A DNA stretch of 52,098 nucleotides from an uncultured Rubrobacteraceae bacterium (lineage in GTDB: Bacteria > Actinomycetota > Rubrobacteria > Rubrobacterales > Rubrobacteraceae), in NCBI GenBank assembly GCA_902806055.1, contig CADCVD010000019.1, positions 1 to 52,098 of the forward strand, in the 5' to 3' direction. Both the position numbers and the translations under genes were made by a program. Positions 35,316 through 43,025 of the stretch are shown in pieces. The notes beneath the pieces are model-generated. The model was not told the DNA's origin, did not search any database, and was given only the letters and a program-made list of their open reading frames with translations. Within the stretch, counting starts at the first letter, position 1; every line of letters starts with the position of its first letter.

Positions 35316-35552
35316 ATGAGAAAGAAGCTCGTTATCTTCTTTGCGGCTGCTCTCGTACCAGTCCTCGGGCTGACGGCATGCGGAGGGGAAGTAGAACAGC
35401 AGGTACGCGACCAGGTAGAGCAGGAGGTGCAGGAGCAGGTTGATGAGGGGCGGACGCAGGTAGAGCAGCAGGTTCAGGAGGGCCGGACGCAGGTGGAGCA
35501 GCAGGTGCAAGAAGGCCGAACACAGATAGAAGAGGGAATAGAGAAGCAGTAG
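35316..35552 (+). CDS. Small repeat-containing coiled-coil lipoprotein
   Basis: 78 aa. The signal MRKKLVIFFAAALVPVLG ends in lipobox LTAC (Cys22). The mature chain is almost wholly a charged helix: a Gln/Glu/Val-rich lead (25-43), then three 11-residue repeats EGRTQVEQQVQ at residues 44-76 (the third diverged). The spacing of Val/Ile fits an 11-residue (hendecad) coiled coil. It is probably tethered to the outer membrane face of the cytoplasmic membrane and oligomeric. ATG 35316 has AAAGGAG upstream. A second small lipoprotein gene faces it 31 nt away. Not found in a family I know. Confidence 0.75.
   Translation: MRKKLVIFFAAALVPVLGLTACGGEVEQQVRDQVEQEVQEQVDEGRTQVEQQVQEGRTQVEQQVQEGRTQIEEGIEKQ
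35445..35543 (+). repeat. Three tandem 33-bp repeats within the lipoprotein gene
   Basis: Units 35445-35477, 35478-35510 and 35511-35543 are in frame and encode the 11-residue repeat. The first two differ at only a few, mostly third-codon, positions; the third has drifted in DNA and in its last residues. Confidence 0.9.
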
Positions 35553-35583
35553 ATCCGCCCGAACGAACCGGGTCAGGTATACC

Positions 35584-35817
35584 TCAGCCTGAGCCTACAA
35601 AGGATGCGGCTGGAGCAGTCAGTAGAGATCCTATCGGCTCCGGCCCTCCCTCGTACCCTTGTACATCATCCCCTACGGTTTCGTCTCTCGGCTCTACTTG
35701 TGACGGTTCCGTTGGTTCCGGCTCTTGTACCGGCTGCTGTTGTTTATCTTCCTCGCCACACGCTGACGTGCCGACTATCAAGGCCGAAGCGAAGAGGATA
35801 GCAAGCTTTCTTCTCAC
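35584..35817 (-). CDS. Small lipoprotein rich in Glu and Pro
   Basis: 77 aa. Signal MRRKLAILFASALIVG ends in lipobox TSAC (Cys20). The mature region is acidic and proline-rich (QEPEPTEPSQVEPRDE), probably disordered. GTG 35817 has AAGGAGAG upstream. It converges on the coiled-coil lipoprotein; the two have similar signal peptides (MR-KL-I-FA-AL), so they may be old paralogues with swapped mature parts. Function unknown. Confidence 0.7.
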   Translation of the reverse strand: MRRKLAILFASALIVGTSACGEEDKQQQPVQEPEPTEPSQVEPRDETVGDDVQGYEGGPEPIGSLLTAPAASFVGSG

Positions 35818-35937
35818 GCCTCTCCTTCCCTTACCGTGGGGGTATGCTTGCCGAAGCCTCCCCTCGCCGTGAGATCCTTAAACCCGCCGGGCTAGGGTAT
35901 CCTAAGGTAGCCTTGGCTCGATCTTACAGGGGAGGAT

Positions 35938-36165
35938 TTGGTAAACGAACCGAGCAGGCTTAGCAGAGAAGACCTTGAGGCCATGCGCCAGGAGTTCGGC
36001 GCGGACGAGTGGTATGCGCATGGACGCCCTTTGAGGCTGGACGACGATCTCTATCAAGTACGCCAGATCGAGTGGGCGGGATTTACCTTGAACGATTGGG
36101 CCAAGGCCCGAGGGGTCCCGCTGACTTACGCCAGGGCTCTATGCCGTTTCCTCCGGCAGAATTGA
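35938..36165 (+). CDS. Small hypothetical protein with possible helix-turn-helix end
   Basis: 75 aa. TTG 35938 has a strong GGGGAGG site. The N-terminal half is a charged helix (SREDLEAMRQEFG). The C-terminal half, GFTLNDWAKARGVPLTYARAL, has the spacing of a helix-turn-helix, though too little is present to assign a family. No operon partner. Confidence 0.6.
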   Translation: MVNEPSRLSREDLEAMRQEFGADEWYAHGRPLRLDDDLYQVRQIEWAGFTLNDWAKARGVPLTYARALCRFLRQN

Positions 36166-36614
36166 AGTGGATACAATCCAAGGTCGGGACCATTTCAGGC
36201 TCCGGCTCTTTTTTTCCCCTAACGGCTACCCTTCTCAGCCGCCCACCCGTACATAGTCAGGCAAGCCTTCACGCTGGCGTGGAGACTATGGTAGCGGTCT
36301 GGTGAAGGACCCTCCCAGGTTCGACGACGCATATGGGATTTCTTGTTCGTCTACGTACCCGCCCCTAGGGCGAGGGATGCGATCGTTCGGGCCTCCCACT
36401 CGGGCGCTGGATGGATGCCACACCGGCAGATTTACTAACTGCTGTCGCTGAAGAGCGCCAACCAGGCCGGGCGGTTCAACCTCGACGATCATATTCAAGA
36501 GCTACATAGGCTGGAAACTCCGAGAGCGGTTAGAGGCCGAACAGCGTCGGTGGTTCTGGTCCCTGCTATTCGGGAATAAGAGTGGGGAACCAGGGAATGT
36601 TCAAGGAGGAGCAG
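36166..36614. other. Intergenic region before the cupin gene
   Basis: No supported gene. Short stretches with a coding look (for example LKSANQAGRFNLDDHIQEL near 36445-36500) are broken by stops and may be worn remnants. The cupin ribosome site AAGGAGG sits at its right end. Confidence 0.35.
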
Positions 36615-37160
36615 ATGAGTTCGAACGTCGAGGCCAGCCAGTCCCAGTCCGAGGAGGCGGTCCCGTACCGCGGCGAGCAGCCCTATGGCAAGCTCGAGGA
36701 CTTGGTGGTCCCCGGAATCTTGAACCTGGACTACGACGAGCGCCTGTGGGTTCCTCAGGCCAAGGACGTCAGCTTCCGGCCTTTGCTGCTGTCGGTGAGT
36801 CAGGGATACTTCGTCAATCTCCTGCGGGTGCGTAAGACCGGCATCCTGTCGCGTCATCGGCATGCGGGACCGGTTCACGCCGTGACGCTCAAGGGTCGCT
36901 GGCACTACCTGGAGCACGAATGGTGGGCCGAGCAGGGGAGCTACTCGTTCGAACCGCCAGGCGACATCCATACCCTTGAGGTCCCGGACGGAGTGGAGGA
37001 GATGGTAACCCTTTTCCACGTGACCGGCGCCTATATCTACGTCAACCCGGATGGCGACGCGGTCGGGGTAGAGGACGTCTTTACGAAGCTCGAAGCTGCG
37101 CGCAAGCACTACGAGGCGGTCGGGCTCGGCGCCGACTACGTCGAACGCTTTATCCGCTGA
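36615..37160 (+). CDS. Cupin domain protein, 2,4'-dihydroxyacetophenone dioxygenase-like
   Basis: 181 aa. A ChrR-like/DAD-type cupin: RHRHAGPVHAVTLKGRWHYLEHEW holds the histidine-rich metal motif 1 (three His and a later Glu), and GDIHTLEVPDG motif 2. Homologues are annotated as 2,4'-dihydroxyacetophenone dioxygenases, which cleave an aryl-ketone C-C bond with iron; the substrate here is not established. ATG 36615 has AAGGAGGAG at 36603-36611; an earlier GTG-type start at 36582 has none. Single gene. Confidence 0.85.
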   Translation: MSSNVEASQSQSEEAVPYRGEQPYGKLEDLVVPGILNLDYDERLWVPQAKDVSFRPLLLSVSQGYFVNLLRVRKTGILSRHRHAGPVHAVTLKGRWHYLEHEWWAEQGSYSFEPPGDIHTLEVPDGVEEMVTLFHVTGAYIYVNPDGDAVGVEDVFTKLEAARKHYEAVGLGADYVERFIR

Positions 37161-37415
37161 CTGATCGGCCACGTTGCGTCATGCTCGCGTCCGGGTATTG
37201 TTCGGCTGAACATGCCGCTCGAATAAGTCGAGTCTTCGCGGTACTATGAGTCGCCGCGAGATCGAGAATGCCGGAAGCCCAATCGCCGGTAACAATCTCA
37301 ACCGAAACGCGGCGAACATGGGGCATGGACCTGCGGCCGGCGCTGCTCCCGGCTGCCTTGAATCCCGGGCTCCAGCGTACTCGCGCTCGCCGTCCTACGG
37401 TGCAGGTAGTGTGTA

Positions 37416-38077
37416 GAAGCTATCTCATAAACGTGGAAGTGAGGATATAGTGACTCTGCTATATGTCTCCTTTCAGCAGGAGCAGCGGAGCATGGACCTC
37501 ACCGACGAGCAGTGGGAAGTGTTAGAGCCTCTTATCCCGGATCTACCTCGAAGAGCGTGGGGAGATAGACCTCTCGGAATGCTACATAGACGCCACCTTC
37601 GTGGTAGCTAAAAAAGGGGGGAGCGTGTTGGAAAGACCAAGCGGGGCAAGGGTACGAAGGTCATGGCGTTTTCAGACGGCTCTTCTGCTCCTCTCGCCCT
37701 CTACACACAGAGAGAGAGCTTCGCCACACGAGGTCACCCTTGTCGGGGAAACTCTCGCAAGCGGCTTTCTGAGGGAGAAGCCCGAGAGGCTGGGGGGAGA
37801 TAAGGCTTACGACTCGGACCCTTTGGACGAGGCCCTTCTTGAGCAAGGCATCGAGATGATCGCTCCGCATCGGAAGAACAGGAAGAAGAAAAAGACCCAG
37901 GATGGGCGCAAGCTCAGGCGCTACAAGAGGCGATGGAAGATCGAAAGGCTCTTCGCCTGGCTTCAGGATTTCAGGCGCTTGGTAGTGCGCTACGAATACA
38001 AGGACGAGAACTTCTTGGGCATGGCGCAGCTTGGGGGCATCGTGATTCTGCTCAGAAAGTGTTTATGAGATGGCTTC
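37416..38077 (+). mobile_element. Internally deleted IS5-family element (IS427-like)
   Basis: Ends are inverted repeats GAAGCTATCTCATAAAC (37416-37432) and its complement at 38061-38077 with one mismatch. TA dinucleotides at 37414-37415 and 38078-38079 fit a 2-bp target duplication. Its length, 662 bp, is less than the usual 800-900 bp because the transposase has lost about 60 codons. It sits about 100 nt ahead of the OsmC gene. Confidence 0.85.
37492..38068 (+). pseudogene. IS5-family transposase, deleted and frameshifted
   Basis: The start [20 protein letters not shown] matches the IS5-group N-terminus. Near 37545 it jumps to the middle of the family pattern ([17 protein letters not shown]), so the segment between, with the helix-rich target-DNA part, is missing. 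The first DDE aspartate (YIDATF) is present. A one-base loss in a poly-A/G run near 37616-37621 and a compensating change near 37715 scramble about 33 codons. The back half is intact, with [15 protein letters not shown] (second Asp) and the Y-R-E region [12 protein letters not shown] (Glu). It cannot make active transposase. Confidence 0.85.
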
Positions 38078-38137
38078 TAGATGAATTCCCGCTCTGTGTG
38101 GCCTGTGCCGCCTGCTTCAAGGCGCTCGGGCTTTGTA

Positions 38138-38143
38138 TATACT
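38138..38143 (+). promoter_or_regulatory. Possible -10 element of the OsmC gene
   Basis: TATACT in a GC-rich stretch, 37 nt before the OsmC start and about 60 nt beyond the IS right end. No good -35 is seen 17 nt upstream (CTTCAA at 38115-38120). Confidence 0.35.
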
Positions 38144-38179
38144 GCGGCTTGATAGCGTGCTAGCAGAGGGAGGACCTGG

Positions 38180-38644
38180 TTGTCGGATGTAGCTTACGTT
38201 TCCCGGGTGAAGGTGGAGCCGGTCGAGGGAAAGGTCCGGCGGGCCCAATTGCCGGCCGAAGAGAAGCCGGTGTTGTTCGGCGTCCACAGCGAGGTTGCCG
38301 AGCATTACGGTGTTTCGCCGGATGTGGAGGAGCCTCACTCCTCCACCCTCGACTATGTGGTCGCTGCGGCGGGCGGCTGACTGCTCGGCACCTTTGCCGG
38401 CGCGCTGGCAGCGCGTCAAGTGTCCTTTGAGGGTCTCGACGCCAACACGGCCGGAGAGATAGAGGTCGAGAACAAGGTGTTGGTGATCAAGCGGATCAAG
38501 CAGACCTTTCACCTTACCGCCGACGAGAAAGATCGCGAGACCATAGAGCGGGTGCTCGGGGTATACGCGGATAGCTGTCCGGTGGCTCGCTCCATCAAGG
38601 ATAGCATCGAGATCTCTAGCGAGCTAGACCTGACCACGAGGTAG
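38180..38644 (+). CDS. OsmC family peroxidase-like protein with in-frame TGA at the peroxidatic cysteine (candidate selenoprotein)
   Basis: Reading through TGA at 38378-38380 gives 154 aa. The TGA is residue 67, in DYVVAAAGG-U-LLGTFAGALAARQ, precisely the position of the peroxidatic Cys in the OsmC/Ohr fold. The second redox cysteine is present as Cys133 in ADSCPVARS, where the family resolving Cys lies. Family sequence continues in the same frame on both sides with no other lesion. TTG 38180 has a strong GAGGGAGGA site. It would reduce organic hydroperoxides with a selenenic/thiol pair. Alternative: a nonsense mutation. It stands 79 nt before the DsbA-like gene, so the two may act in one redox group. 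Confidence 0.85.
38381..38413 (+). promoter_or_regulatory. Candidate bacterial SECIS hairpin in the OsmC gene
   Basis: TTGCC (38394-38398) pairs with GGCAG (38407-38411; the outer pair is a wobble) around an 8-nt loop GGCGCGCT. An outer C-G pair (38392, 38413) follows after an unpaired U-C. The loop starts 18 nt after the TGA with GG, the same distance and the same TGCC-G edge as the other candidate. Confidence 0.5.
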
Positions 38645-38723
38645 CACAAGCTCTTCTCCGCAAGCCTGGGATCGGCATACTAGAATCAGGGACTGTAGTG
38701 TTCTTGATCTTCTGGAGGCTCTC

Positions 38724-39377
38724 TTGAGTGAAGACAAACGCGCCAAAATCACCGTCTTCAGCGACTACGTATGTCCTTTCTGCTACCTTGAGGAGCCGGA
38801 TCTCGCCCGTGTTGGAGAGAGGTACGGTGACGAGGTGGAGGTGGATTGGCGCGCCTACGAGTTGAGGCCCCACCCGATACCGACCCTCGACCCGGATGGC
38901 GAGTACCTCCACAGCGTCTGGAACGCCTCTGTCTATCCGATGTCGAGGGCCCTGGGCATGACGCTCGTCCTACCACCCGTTCAGCCTCGGAGCCGCAAGG
39001 CCCACGAGGCCGCTGAGTACGCCCGCGAGGAGGGCCGGTTTGAGGAGATGCACACTGCCCTCTTTAAAGCCTTCTTTGAGGACGGCAAGGATATAGGTAA
39101 AGAAGAGGTGCTGCTGGAGATCGGAGCTACCGTGAGTCTCGACCGTGACGAGCTCCAGGTTGCCTTGAGGGAAGACCGCTACGCGCGGAAGGTGATCTCG
39201 GACGAGGAACTGTCACGCAGGCTGGGTGTCACCTCCGTGCCGACTATGGTCGTCGGCCTCGACGGGGAGCCGCTGGAGGAGGGAGAGGCCATCTCGGGCG
39301 CGCAACACGAGGGCGGCCGTCTCGAGAGAGCAGTCGAGCGGGCTCTCTCGCGCGCGCCTCGCGGCTCCCGGCGGTAG
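38724..39377 (+). CDS. DsbA family oxidoreductase (FrnE-like)
   Basis: 217 aa. A thioredoxin fold with an inserted helical domain: SDYVCPFCYLEEP holds active site C17-P-F-C20, and VTSVPTMVVGLDG supplies the cis-proline loop. There is no signal peptide, so it acts in the cytosol, as FrnE proteins do. TTG 38724 is 6 nt behind GGAGG (38713-38717). Its intact CPFC contrasts with CPF-TGA in the gene at 22900. It follows the OsmC candidate selenoprotein by 79 nt. Confidence 0.92.
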   Translation: MSEDKRAKITVFSDYVCPFCYLEEPDLARVGERYGDEVEVDWRAYELRPHPIPTLDPDGEYLHSVWNASVYPMSRALGMTLVLPPVQPRSRKAHEAAEYAREEGRFEEMHTALFKAFFEDGKDIGKEEVLLEIGATVSLDRDELQVALREDRYARKVISDEELSRRLGVTSVPTMVVGLDGEPLEEGEAISGAQHEGGRLERAVERALSRAPRGSRR

Positions 39378-39518
39378 AGAGCCTGAGGATATCCGGAGGG
39401 TCGATCCGACGGTACACACACGCCGCACCAGATGTTGGGCGGAAATTCTGTATCATGCAGGATGTAGGGTACCGGCGCGGTAGCCAGCCTGCGGCCGTTC
39501 CTGGCGAAGTAAGATAAG

Positions 39519-39526
39519 TATAAAAT
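39519..39526 (+). promoter_or_regulatory. Promoter -10 region for the PASTA kinase
   Basis: TATAAAAT stands out in the GC-rich sequence. TTCCTG at 39498-39503 is 17 nt before TAAAAT (39521-39526) and could act as -35. It is about 40 nt before the proposed kinase start. Confidence 0.45.
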
Positions 39527-39563
39527 TAGCGTTCGACGAATAGAACGCCGGAGGTGGTGAGTC

Positions 39564-40952
39564 CTGGAAGCCACGGTCGGAACGGTCCTTGGGGGGCGTT
39601 ACAGGGTACAGAGCACGTTGGGCACCGGTGGAATGGCCATTGTCTACAAAGCCGAGGATGCAACCCTCGGGCGCGTGGTAGCGTTGAAGACGCTGCACGG
39701 GCAATTCGCTAGGGAGACGACCTTCCGGTCGCGCTTCAAGCAAGAGGCGCGGGTGACGGCCTCTCTCGACCATGAGAACATCGTTAAAGTCTACGATATC
39801 TCCCAGGATGGCGATGTCCCGTTCATCGTAGCCGAGTATGTCGGCGGAGGGGACGTGGGAGGGCTGCTCAGGGACGCGCCTGGCGGTCGCCTCGGAGAGC
39901 GTTACACTAAGAAGTTGGCGGGGCAGCTTCTGCAGGCGCTCGCCTACGCGCACAGACGGGGAGTAGTTCACCGGGACATAAAGCCCTCGAATATCCTTAT
40001 GACCAAGGAGGGGACCGCTAAGGTCGCGGACTTCGGAATCGCGCGGCTCGTCGAGAAGGAGGAGTCGGCGGGGGAGCCCGGCGAGATCATCGGCAGCGCC
40101 CGCTACATGTCTCCGGAGCAGCTCAAAGGCGAGGAGACGACCCCGCGCAGCGACCTTTACTCTGTCGGTATCCTCCTCTATCACTGTCTTACCGGCGCGC
40201 TGCCTTTCTCCGGCGACGCCAGGAGCGTAGCTCGGCAGCAGATCCACGAAGAGCCAACCCCGCCACGCGAGTTGAACAAAGAGATCTCGGCGCGCATGGA
40301 GGCGGTGATCCTCAAAGCCCTCGCCAAAAAGGCGGAAGACCGCTACCCCTCCGCGGAGGCGATGCTTGAGGATTTACGCAACGACTCCGTCAAGGGCCGC
40401 TCCGCTCCCCGGCGCAAGCGGAGCCGGAAATCTCTTCTCAAGGGCCGCAAGGTGCTCGTCGCGTCCACTGTGGCCGTACTGCTGCTCCTGGGCGGCGGAA
40501 CGGCTATGGCCGGGCTCGGGTATGTGAACGTCGGGAACCTACCGCTGCCTTGGCTGACCGAGCCGGAGGCTTCGAACACCGCCCAGTCCGCCGCCAGCGA
40601 CTCACCCGAAGCTCCGAAGGCGGAGGCGGCGCTGCAAGAGGCGCGGGCGCCTGCGGCGGCCATGCAGACCGCAGCACAGGAGACCGCGACGGCGAACGAT
40701 AGGCAGACGCTCGCGTATGTACCGAACGTAGACAGCTACTTCGACTACTACGCGGAGGCGCTTCTTCAGAGCCTTGGCTTCAAGACGCAGGTTGTCTACG
40801 AGTACCGTGAGGGGTACGCGGCGAAGGGCGTGGCCTGGGGTACCGACCCGGCCGGCGGCACATACGCTCCCGTCGACTCGACCGTCACTGTATACGCAAC
40901 CCCCGTAGACGAGCCCCAGACCCCCCAGGTAGTCCTACCCCCTATACAGTAA
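39564..40952 (+). CDS. PASTA-domain serine/threonine protein kinase
   Basis: 462 aa. Kinase domain (about 10-270): glycine loop LGTGGMA at 19-25, VALK lysine, HRD at 136-138 (GVVHRDIKPSNIL), DFG at 156-158, and APE-like SPEQ. A juxtamembrane Arg/Lys stretch, one transmembrane helix (about 297-317) and a single PASTA domain (about 375-455) follow. It probably senses wall fragments. TTG 39618 starts inside the glycine loop and would delete strand 1, whose sequence GTVLGGRYRVQSTL is upstream in frame. The only start codon left after an in-frame TGA is CTG 39564, 9 nt after GGAGG, so a CTG start is proposed. Confidence 0.88.
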   Translation: MEATVGTVLGGRYRVQSTLGTGGMAIVYKAEDATLGRVVALKTLHGQFARETTFRSRFKQEARVTASLDHENIVKVYDISQDGDVPFIVAEYVGGGDVGGLLRDAPGGRLGERYTKKLAGQLLQALAYAHRRGVVHRDIKPSNILMTKEGTAKVADFGIARLVEKEESAGEPGEIIGSARYMSPEQLKGEETTPRSDLYSVGILLYHCLTGALPFSGDARSVARQQIHEEPTPPRELNKEISARMEAVILKALAKKAEDRYPSAEAMLEDLRNDSVKGRSAPRRKRSRKSLLKGRKVLVASTVAVLLLLGGGTAMAGLGYVNVGNLPLPWLTEPEASNTAQSAASDSPEAPKAEAALQEARAPAAAMQTAAQETATANDRQTLAYVPNVDSYFDYYAEALLQSLGFKTQVVYEYREGYAAKGVAWGTDPAGGTYAPVDSTVTVYATPVDEPQTPQVVLPPIQ

Positions 40953-40962
40953 CGGGAGAAGC

Positions 40963-40992
40963 GAAAGAGGCCGGAGTTGACCGGCCCCTTTC
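40963..40992. terminator. Bidirectional hairpin terminator between kinase and DUF4870 gene
   Basis: A 12-bp stem (40963-40974 with 40981-40992) with one A-C mismatch and a 6-nt loop lies between two convergent genes. The outer part is AAAG/CTTT, giving short U-runs on both strands. Confidence 0.75.
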
Positions 40993-41017
40993 AGACTCTG
41001 TCTCGGCTTAACTTCTT

Positions 41018-41470
41018 CTAGGCTATCCTGTGCTCCTTGTCCACCATGTCGGCGATTACGGGATAGCGGTAATCGACCCCCTGATAGACCTTGTAGGCCG
41101 CGTAGCACTGGTGCACGAAGGGGACGAGTGATACGAGCAGCATTACCGGTATCAGCAGAAAACCGATAAAGATAAAGCTAAGGATAAACGTAACCGTCCA
41201 ACCGACAAAAAGGATCACGGCCCACGCCACCTGATACCAGAGCGACTGCAGGGCATGGAAGGCTACCCGGCGCGACCTGTCTTTGTAGACCAGCCAGATA
41301 ACGAGGGCCGCTATGGGACCGCCGATCCCGGTTATAAGGTTCAGAAGCACGCTCAGGTGCGAGAGCATGGACCAGGTTCGCTCGTCCTGAAGGCTCATTC
41401 CACTGCCCACTGGTATCCCCGTCAGCCTGGGTTCCTCTCGTTGATTGCCGTAATTCGGATCCTGCTGCAT
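41018..41470 (-). CDS. DUF4870 domain membrane protein
   Basis: 150 aa. A polar N-terminus (about 1-30) leads to SMLSHLSVLLNLITGIGGPIAALVIW, the DUF4870 signature, then RRVAFHALQSLWYQVAW and two more hydrophobic segments (about 70-120). Four membrane segments in all. Function unknown. ATG 41470 has AAAGGAGCG upstream; the frame upstream to 41542 has no site. The gene lies 75 nt after the 179-aa hypothetical, on the same strand. Confidence 0.88.
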   Translation of the reverse strand: MQQDPNYGNQREEPRLTGIPVGSGMSLQDERTWSMLSHLSVLLNLITGIGGPIAALVIWLVYKDRSRRVAFHALQSLWYQVAWAVILFVGWTVTFILSFIFIGFLLIPVMLLVSLVPFVHQCYAAYKVYQGVDYRYPVIADMVDKEHRIA

Positions 41471-41545
41471 ACTCGCTCCTTTTGTTTGGTGACACTTTGA
41501 CACTATCCGCTCGTTCGAGGCGACGCAAGGCCTGCAGAGCATCTC

Positions 41546-42085
41546 CTACATCTTCCCTCCCTTCGAAGATGTACCCGTGAGATAGGCGAGGCGCCGGTTC
41601 ATAGTCAGGTGCCAGAGGATGAAGACCGCGACCGGAAGCGCGCTTGCATCCTCGGTGTCGAAGAAGATCTCGTAGCTTCGGCCCGTTATGCTGCCAGAGA
41701 GCTGTACCGACCACCCGGCGCCGGGGCGCGAGGCGCTCGCCCGGTTACGGAAGAAGTTGAAGCTCGCCTCGTAGGTCTGCTCGCCTGAAGAAAGGATAAG
41801 CTCGTCTACGGAGCGCATCTTCGGGGCTCCGACGAGCACCTCTTCGCCGTCCGCGACCATCCGAAGCCGTCTCCCGGAGGTCTCCAACGTAGCAGCGTAA
41901 TCCTCGAGGCGGAGTTCCGCGACTGATGGTCCGGCCAGGCGCAAGCGACCGAACTCCCAGCCGTTACGGCCTAGAAGCGCAAACCTGTACGCGAGGAGAC
42001 CGTCGGCGCGGGCGACAAAGGCGCCGTCGAGGCTCTGGCGGAGGAGGTCCAGGGAGGATCGGACGTCTCTCGGTGCGCTGTCCAT
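41546..42085 (-). CDS. Conserved-looking hypothetical protein (179 aa)
   Basis: No family recognised. A mixed alpha/beta protein with alternating strand patterns (FGRLRLAGPSVAELRLEDY; GWSVQLSGSITGRSYEIFF) that look like a LURP/tubby-type or scramblase-like beta fold, but only by shape. A hydrophobic stretch AVFILWHLTM is near the C-terminus. ATG 42085 starts the frame. The next gene on this strand is DUF4870, 75 nt away, perhaps in one transcript. Confidence 0.7.
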   Translation of the reverse strand: MDSAPRDVRSSLDLLRQSLDGAFVARADGLLAYRFALLGRNGWEFGRLRLAGPSVAELRLEDYAATLETSGRRLRMVADGEEVLVGAPKMRSVDELILSSGEQTYEASFNFFRNRASASRPGAGWSVQLSGSITGRSYEIFFDTEDASALPVAVFILWHLTMNRRLAYLTGTSSKGGKM

Positions 42086-42172
42086 CGTAACCGTTTATAC
42101 GCGTAAGTCCCTGTGGAGTTTCACGGGGCTGGGTAGTACATTGATCCCGACTACTAGCGAGAGGAAGCTTGT

Positions 42173-42553
42173 ATGGAGCTAAAGAACAAAGAGCAGCTAA
42201 AGACGGAGATCCTGCAATCCTGGCTAAAGAGCGCCTGGGTCTACCCGATGCACGGTCCCCAGGAGCAGACCGTTCTGCGCCTGACTCCCGGCGGACGTCT
42301 GAAGATGCGGCGTAGGATCGGGGCGCTCGAAAACGCCTTGGGCATAAAGGCCAACGACGCTCTAAAGCAGGAGGAGGCGGGTACCCTGCCCGTCGAACGC
42401 GACCAGCTCGAGTTGGCGATGATGGTCCAAGCTTACGCCTCGGAGCGCCAGTTCATTCAGAGCCAGGGCACGTCTCTAGGTACCGCGGCCGTCACCTTCG
42501 AAGAAGCCTCCTCGACGGGTCTAGAAGATCCCGCGGTCAACCCCGAGCAGTAA
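42173..42553 (+). CDS. Hypothetical protein (126 aa)
   Basis: Not recognised. The N-terminal part is a helix with a WLKSAWVYPMHG segment; the middle is strongly basic and helical (GGRLKMRRRIGALENALGI), and the C-terminal 25 residues are acidic and probably disordered. ATG 42173 has GAGGAAG upstream. It is divergent from the 179-aa hypothetical; the 87 nt between must hold both promoters. Confidence 0.65.
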   Translation: MELKNKEQLKTEILQSWLKSAWVYPMHGPQEQTVLRLTPGGRLKMRRRIGALENALGIKANDALKQEEAGTLPVERDQLELAMMVQAYASERQFIQSQGTSLGTAAVTFEEASSTGLEDPAVNPEQ

Positions 42554-43025
42554 GGCTACCTCGACAGCCCCTTGAAAGCGCGTCTCTGCGCAGAAGACGG
42601 CGTCGTCTCGCCCGGCGCATGTTGCTTCTGGGATGACTCTCAAGAGAGGCCCCGTTGGAGAGAAGTCTTTCTGCAAAGGTAACTGTTAGGTGTCAGGGCG
42701 CGGCGAGGGATCCGGGCCATTGGGCGGAGGGTAGCCTACACCGAAGCTTCGGCGCCGAAGGCCGTGGGTTGTCAACGCAGTAATACCGTTCTCAGTAGGC
42801 GCATATAATGCTAGGTATGATACTCACCATGCAACGGGTATGTAGAGCTTTCGAGGGTGCTCTGAGACTGGCGCAATGGTCCGAGCCGCGAGAGTTCGCG
42901 CCTGTGACTGTACGCTGCTGTCGATACGAGAGATTTTGGAGAGAGTTTCGGCTGCTCTTTGCCCAGTAGAGCAAACCTCGTAGGGCTTACTAAAGCCGCA
43001 GGGGCGAACGGCCGATAACAAGAAG
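42554..43025. other. Structured 470-nt region upstream of the GAF/HD-GYP gene
   Basis: Holds two overlapping perfect palindromes, CCGAAGCTTCGG (42741-42752) and CTTCGGCGCCGAAG (42747-42760). A consensus -10 TATAAT lies at 42804-42809 without a clear -35. Just before the gene are two small hairpins, GCTCT...AGAGC (about 42953-42971) and GGCTT-ACTA-AAGCC (about 42983-42998). No gene is supported. The long leader suggests RNA-level control. Confidence 0.45.

Noticed and set aside
42950-43025. Possible c-di-GMP-I (GEMM) riboswitch before the HD-GYP gene
   Set aside because: Short pieces (GCAAACC, AAAGCC) resemble it, but the spacing and the two long helices do not fit; kept only as a generic structured leader.
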